NCBI GenBank assembly: GCA_045612185.1
Contig: JAZKYO010000107.1
Span: 1 to 8,983, forward strand
Direction of reading: 5' to 3'
Length of the DNA stretch: 8,983 bases
DNA from: RGIG8775 sp045612185
GTDB lineage: Bacteria; Bacillota; Clostridia; Oscillospirales; CAG-272
Shown: piece by piece, positions 7,183 to 8,983 of the stretch
How the letters are laid out: every line of letters starts with the position of its first letter
Position numbering within the stretch: position 1 is the stretch's first letter
Position numbers and translations under genes: made by a program
The notes under the pieces: generated by a model
What the model was told of the DNA's origin: nothing
Database searches by the model: none
The model's input: only the letters and a program-made list of their open reading frames with translations

Positions 7183-7740
7183 TCACGACTCAAGCTGTTT
7201 GCCGAGAAAGCTCGCCGCCGTCATAATAAGCTTGCCCTCAACGTCGCCGCCAAGCGCCGCATGGGGCTTGTCAACCGCGCATTCTACCACCGAGGCAACA
7301 CAGCCTACTATGTCACCCTCGCTTATAATAGGCATGGCACAGCTTATAAAATGAGTGCCTCCGTCGGCAGTTATAGGGAGCTTTTCCTCACCGTCTGCCC
7401 ATAAATAGAGCGCGCGGCGCTCGATAAGCGCTTCAAGCTCGTCGGAAAGGTGCTTGTCAGCGTATTCCTTTTTGGACACGCCCGCGCAGGCAATAACCGC
7501 GTCTCGGTCGGTGATAATAACCGCCATAGAGCAGGTTTTGTGAAGGGTCTCGGCGTACTGCGCCGCAAAGCCCGTAAGCTCGCCAATGGGCGAATACTTT
7601 TTGAAAATGACTTCTCCCTCTCTGTCGGTGTAAATTTCAAGCGGGTCACCCTCGCGGATACGCATGGTGCGGCGGATTTCTTTGGGAATGACAACACGCC
7701 CAAGGTCGTCAATTCTTCTGACTATTCCTGTTGCTTTCAT
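7183..7740 (-). CDS. spoVT: Stage V sporulation protein T, AbrB-type regulator
   Basis: This 185-residue protein matches SpoVT, the forespore transcription factor that tunes sigma-G-dependent genes. Residues 1-52 form the AbrB/SpoVT swapped-hairpin DNA-binding domain, with the near-invariant opening MKATGIVRRIDDLGRVVIP. Residues from about 55 form the GAF-like domain, including the AVIITDRDAVIACAGVSKKEY strand region. The length fits the family (about 180). I place the start at the ATG at 7740, because the known N-terminus begins there. A longer in-frame version from 7791 adds 17 residues that overlap the promoter region. AAGGAG (7754-7759) lies 13 nt from this ATG, longer than ideal. Its presence supports an endospore-forming host. 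Nothing in the context ties it to the neighbouring catabolic genes. Confidence 0.95.
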   Translation of the reverse strand: MKATGIVRRIDDLGRVVIPKEIRRTMRIREGDPLEIYTDREGEVIFKKYSPIGELTGFAAQYAETLHKTCSMAVIITDRDAVIACAGVSKKEYADKHLSDELEALIERRALYLWADGEEKLPITADGGTHFISCAMPIISEGDIVGCVASVVECAVDKPHAALGGDVEGKLIMTAASFLGKQLES

Positions 7741-7779
7741 AAATATATAAAATCTCCTTAATTTACAGATTTGTACTGT

Positions 7780-7808
7780 TAGTATCTGCAAATCGGGGAG
7801 ATTTATAC
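7780..7808 (-). promoter_or_regulatory. Candidate sporulation-sigma promoter of spoVT
   Basis: On the minus strand, GTATA (7804-7808) and GATACTA (7780-7786) are 17 bp apart. They resemble sigma-F/sigma-G boxes (-35 around GHATR, -10 around CATnnTA). No good sigma-A pair is seen in this interval, and spoVT is a known sigma-G target in Bacillus. The match is partial. Confidence 0.35.
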
Positions 7809-7816
7809 TGTAACAC

Positions 7817-7845
7817 TTTACTTTTCCGGTTAGTTGTGATATAAT
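7817..7845 (+). promoter_or_regulatory. Extended -10 promoter of the alpha/beta hydrolase
   Basis: TTTACT (7817-7822) and TATAAT (7840-7845) are 17 bp apart, and TGA directly before the -10 makes it an extended -10. The predicted start is near 7852, about 25 nt before the ATG at 7877. The -10 box lies inside the left arm of the inverted repeat at 7834-7864. Confidence 0.75.
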
Positions 7846-7864
7846 ATCTTCAGTTATATCACAA
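7834..7864. promoter_or_regulatory. Operator-like perfect inverted repeat over the -10 box
   Basis: TTGTGATATAA (7834-7844) and TTATATCACAA (7854-7864) are perfect 11-bp inverted arms around a 9-bp centre. The site covers the -10 box and predicted start and ends exactly at the Shine-Dalgarno AGGGAG (7864-7869). The arm centres are 20 bp apart, about two helical turns, as expected for a dimeric repressor. Because transcription should start between the arms, a hairpin in the transcript is unlikely. Confidence 0.65.
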
Positions 7865-7876
7865 GGGAGAAAAATT

Positions 7877-8566
7877 ATGGAAGAAAAAATTTTTGAAGGG
7901 CTGACTTACTTAATCTCTTATCCGCAAGGTTTCGATAAAGAGAAAAAATATCCTTTGGTTATCCTTTTGCACGGCGCAGGCTCCCGCGAAGAAACAACCG
8001 CGAGTCTGAGAGCCCATAACTGCCTGAAAAAATTTTTGGAGCGGCAGGACGAAAGAGGCTACGTCCTCCTTGCCCCGCTTTGCAAAAGAGGAACCTGGAA
8101 CGAATGGATGACGTTGCTGGTTCGTCTGGTAGAAAAATACCGTGGTGCTCCTTATATTGATGAAACGCGTGTTCACCTGACAGGCTATAGCATGGGCGGC
8201 TACGGAACCTGGACACTTGCTTCATTGTATCCGAATTGGTTTGCCTCAGCAATGCCCATTTGCGGCGGGGGCATTGGCGCATTCGCAACAAATCTTGTAA
8301 ATCTTCCCATCCGAATCTTTCACGGACTTTGTGACACGGTTGTAGATTCCATCGAGAGCTTGCAGATGGCAAAAGCGGTAAATCTGCATGGCGGTCACGC
8401 TGAATTGATACTCTTTCCGGAGCAGGGGCATAATTGCTTCTACACGGTTTATTCCGACGAAAAAAATTACGATTGGCTTCTTTCCTTTACAGCTTCTCAG
8501 GATAGAGACCTGACGGAGGATCCTTCCCTTGCCCTTTACAGCAGCAAAAAGAGAGACAAATTTTAA
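7877..8566 (+). CDS. Alpha/beta hydrolase, carboxylesterase-like
   Basis: This 229-residue protein has a complete alpha/beta-hydrolase core. The oxyanion-hole loop is LHGAG (31-35). The nucleophile elbow is G103-Y-S105-M-G-G. The acid is D153 in HGLCDTVV, and the catalytic histidine is H185 in EQGHNCF. The short, lid-poor architecture resembles phospholipase/carboxylesterase and feruloyl-esterase-like members. No signal peptide is visible, so it is intracellular. The natural ester is unknown. AGGGAG lies 7 nt before the ATG. The gene is a single transcription unit with its own promoter, palindromic operator and terminator (8615-8641). Its codons use more A/T-ending triplets (GAT, TTT, TAT) than the catabolic genes upstream, which hints at a different history or expression level. 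The last 20 or so residues are charged and look like a disordered tail. Confidence 0.85.
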   Translation: MEEKIFEGLTYLISYPQGFDKEKKYPLVILLHGAGSREETTASLRAHNCLKKFLERQDERGYVLLAPLCKRGTWNEWMTLLVRLVEKYRGAPYIDETRVHLTGYSMGGYGTWTLASLYPNWFASAMPICGGGIGAFATNLVNLPIRIFHGLCDTVVDSIESLQMAKAVNLHGGHAELILFPEQGHNCFYTVYSDEKNYDWLLSFTASQDRDLTEDPSLALYSSKKRDKF

Positions 8567-8614
8567 CCTATCCCTAGTTTTGAACACGGCGGAACACAGT
8601 ATAACACAGAAAAG

Positions 8615-8648
8615 ACAGCGGAGTGAAATTTACTCCGCTGTTATTTTT
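8615..8648 (+). terminator. Intrinsic terminator after the alpha/beta hydrolase
   Basis: A perfect 10-bp stem, ACAGCGGAGT (8615-8624) and ACTCCGCTGT (8632-8641), with a 7-nt loop, is followed by TATTTTT. It lies 48 bp after the hydrolase stop. Confidence 0.85.
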
Positions 8649-8757
8649 GCCGCGCAAAATTTGCCGAGAGGGCGAGGAGACAGAAAACGAGCCTGTTTTA
8701 TGGTTCTGCCTTTTTTGTTGCATTGTATCGTTGCCGTGACGTTGATGGAATAAAAAT
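8642..8757. other. Non-coding spacer before the right-hand repeat
   Basis: I see no gene here. The open frames that cross it on both strands run through the terminator and the repeat DNA, lack ribosome binding sites, and have low-complexity basic sequences. It may be part of the repeat block that follows, but I cannot tell without genome comparison. Confidence 0.5.
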
Positions 8758-8789
8758 AAATTGTAGTTTGTAGGGGAGTTGTTCGCACA
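8758..8789 (+). repeat. 32-bp repeat, right copy, inverted relative to 29-60
   Basis: The 32 bases from 8758 to 8789 are the exact reverse complement of 29-60. The match stops at both edges (8757 and 8790 do not match). It contains the core TTGTAGGG at 8768-8775. Beyond it, the two copies continue into different sequences, so this is a shared module of a repeat family rather than one long inverted repeat. Confidence 0.9.
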
Positions 8790-8793
8790 GCAG

Positions 8794-8867
8794 CCACGTG
8801 GCGCCCCCACCGGCGAGGTGGCGCCAGTCAAGGGCGCGTAGCCCTTGTCGCTCGTCGCAACGAGCGA
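8794..8867. repeat. Cluster of three GC-rich hairpins
   Basis: Three hairpins follow one another. The first pairs TGGCGCC (8799-8805) and ACC (8809-8811) with GGTGGCGCCA (8817-8826) around a bulge, and it overlaps the palindrome CCACGTGG (8794-8801). The second is CAAGGGC/GCCCTTG (8829-8847) with a 5-nt loop. The third is TCGCTCG/CGAGCGA (8848-8867) with a 6-nt loop and no gap from the second. None has a T-run, so they are not ordinary terminators. Confidence 0.75.
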
Positions 8868-8900
8868 AACTCTTAATCGGCGTCTTTCTTTTTTGGTCCT

Positions 8901-8959
8901 TTACAATTGGCGGTTTGCGAAGCAAATTTGCGGTGTTTAGCCGCAAAAGTCAATTGTAA
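8901..8959. repeat. Three-way-junction-like palindromic element
   Basis: The outer stem TTACAATTG (8901-8909) and CAATTGTAA (8951-8959) is a perfect 9-bp inverted repeat. It encloses two further perfect hairpins: TTTGC/GCAAA (8914-8926, loop GAA) and TTTGCGG/CCGCAAA (8927-8947, loop of 7). Together they fold on paper into a three-helix junction of 59 nt, in DNA or RNA. It is too short for a tRNA and lacks the T-loop consensus. It may be a unit of a dispersed repeat or a MITE-like element. Confidence 0.65.
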
Positions 8960-8961
8960 CA

Positions 8962-8979
8962 GGAACCGCTTGCGGTTCC
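8962..8979. repeat. Hairpin with 8-bp perfect stem at window end
   Basis: GGAACCGC (8962-8969) and GCGGTTCC (8972-8979) are perfect inverted arms around a 2-nt centre. It begins 3 bp after the three-way-junction-like element and is the last of the hairpin series in the window. The next bases reach CCGATT (8978-8983), which is the reverse complement of AATCGG at 8875-8880. Confidence 0.65.
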
Positions 8980-8983
8980 GATT

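Noticed and set aside
7741..7791. Longer spoVT reading frame starting at 7791
   Set aside because: The 17 extra residues precede the conserved SpoVT N-terminus, overlap the candidate promoter, and have no ribosome binding site.
7835..7863. CRP/FNR-type binding site (TGTGA...TCACA)
   Set aside because: The half-sites are separated by 19 bp instead of about 6, and the location on the -10 fits a different repressor better.
8529..8753. Plus-strand 74-codon frame overlapping the hydrolase end
   Set aside because: It starts inside the hydrolase gene, runs through the terminator hairpin, and has no ribosome binding site or recognisable domain.
8574..8946. Two overlapping minus-strand frames across the right-hand repeats
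   Set aside because: They translate repeat and hairpin DNA into low-complexity basic sequence, the sort of spurious hypothetical protein such repeats produce.
8901..8959. tRNA or integron attC site
   Set aside because: The 59-nt element lacks an acceptor/T-arm pattern, and the arms do not carry the GTTRRRY/RYYYAAC attC core sites.

Overview
The window looks like chromosomal DNA from an endospore-forming, gut-type Clostridia (Oscillospirales-like lineage; inferred). The evidence is a SpoVT orthologue, strong GGAGG-type ribosome binding sites, TTG and GTG starts, sigma-A promoters with near-consensus boxes, and intergenic palindromic repeats of a style common in these genomes. I see no phage, transposase, CRISPR, tRNA or rRNA gene.

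Layout. Positions 1-60 are a block of dispersed repeat. A textbook TTGACA-17-TATAAT promoter (203-231) drives a two-gene unit: a cytoplasmic beta-lactamase-fold serine hydrolase (265-1761) and a short GH78 alpha-L-rhamnosidase-like protein with its catalytic residues in place (1798-3897). Convergent to it is an AraC-family regulator (3920-4732). The 108-bp region upstream of that regulator is divergent. It carries the regulator's promoter, a weak candidate promoter in the other direction, a six-codon micro-ORF with its own Shine-Dalgarno, and then a second two-gene unit: an FAD-dependent oxidoreductase (4841-6202) and an unrecognised beta-rich, possibly beta-propeller protein (6220-7098). A bidirectional hairpin terminator separates this from spoVT (7183-7740, minus strand). 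Divergent from spoVT is a small alpha/beta hydrolase (7877-8566), whose promoter is covered by a perfect 11-bp inverted repeat. A terminator follows, then about 330 bp of non-coding, hairpin-rich repeat DNA to the end.

How the genes may work together (inference). The first five genes look like an intracellular catabolic module for a plant-derived glycoside. The serine hydrolase could remove an ester group, the GH78 enzyme could cleave a terminal rhamnose or related sugar, and the FAD enzyme could oxidise a sugar or aglycone. The AraC protein would be the local activator. None of the enzymes has a visible signal peptide and no transporter lies in the window, so the substrate would have to be imported by a system encoded elsewhere. 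SpoVT and the last hydrolase look unrelated to this module.

The most unusual DNA-level signals are: a 32-bp sequence present in inverted orientation at both ends of the window; the run of hairpins at 8794-8979, including a three-way-junction-like element; the operator-like palindrome on the hydrolase promoter; and the micro-ORF ahead of the FAD gene.
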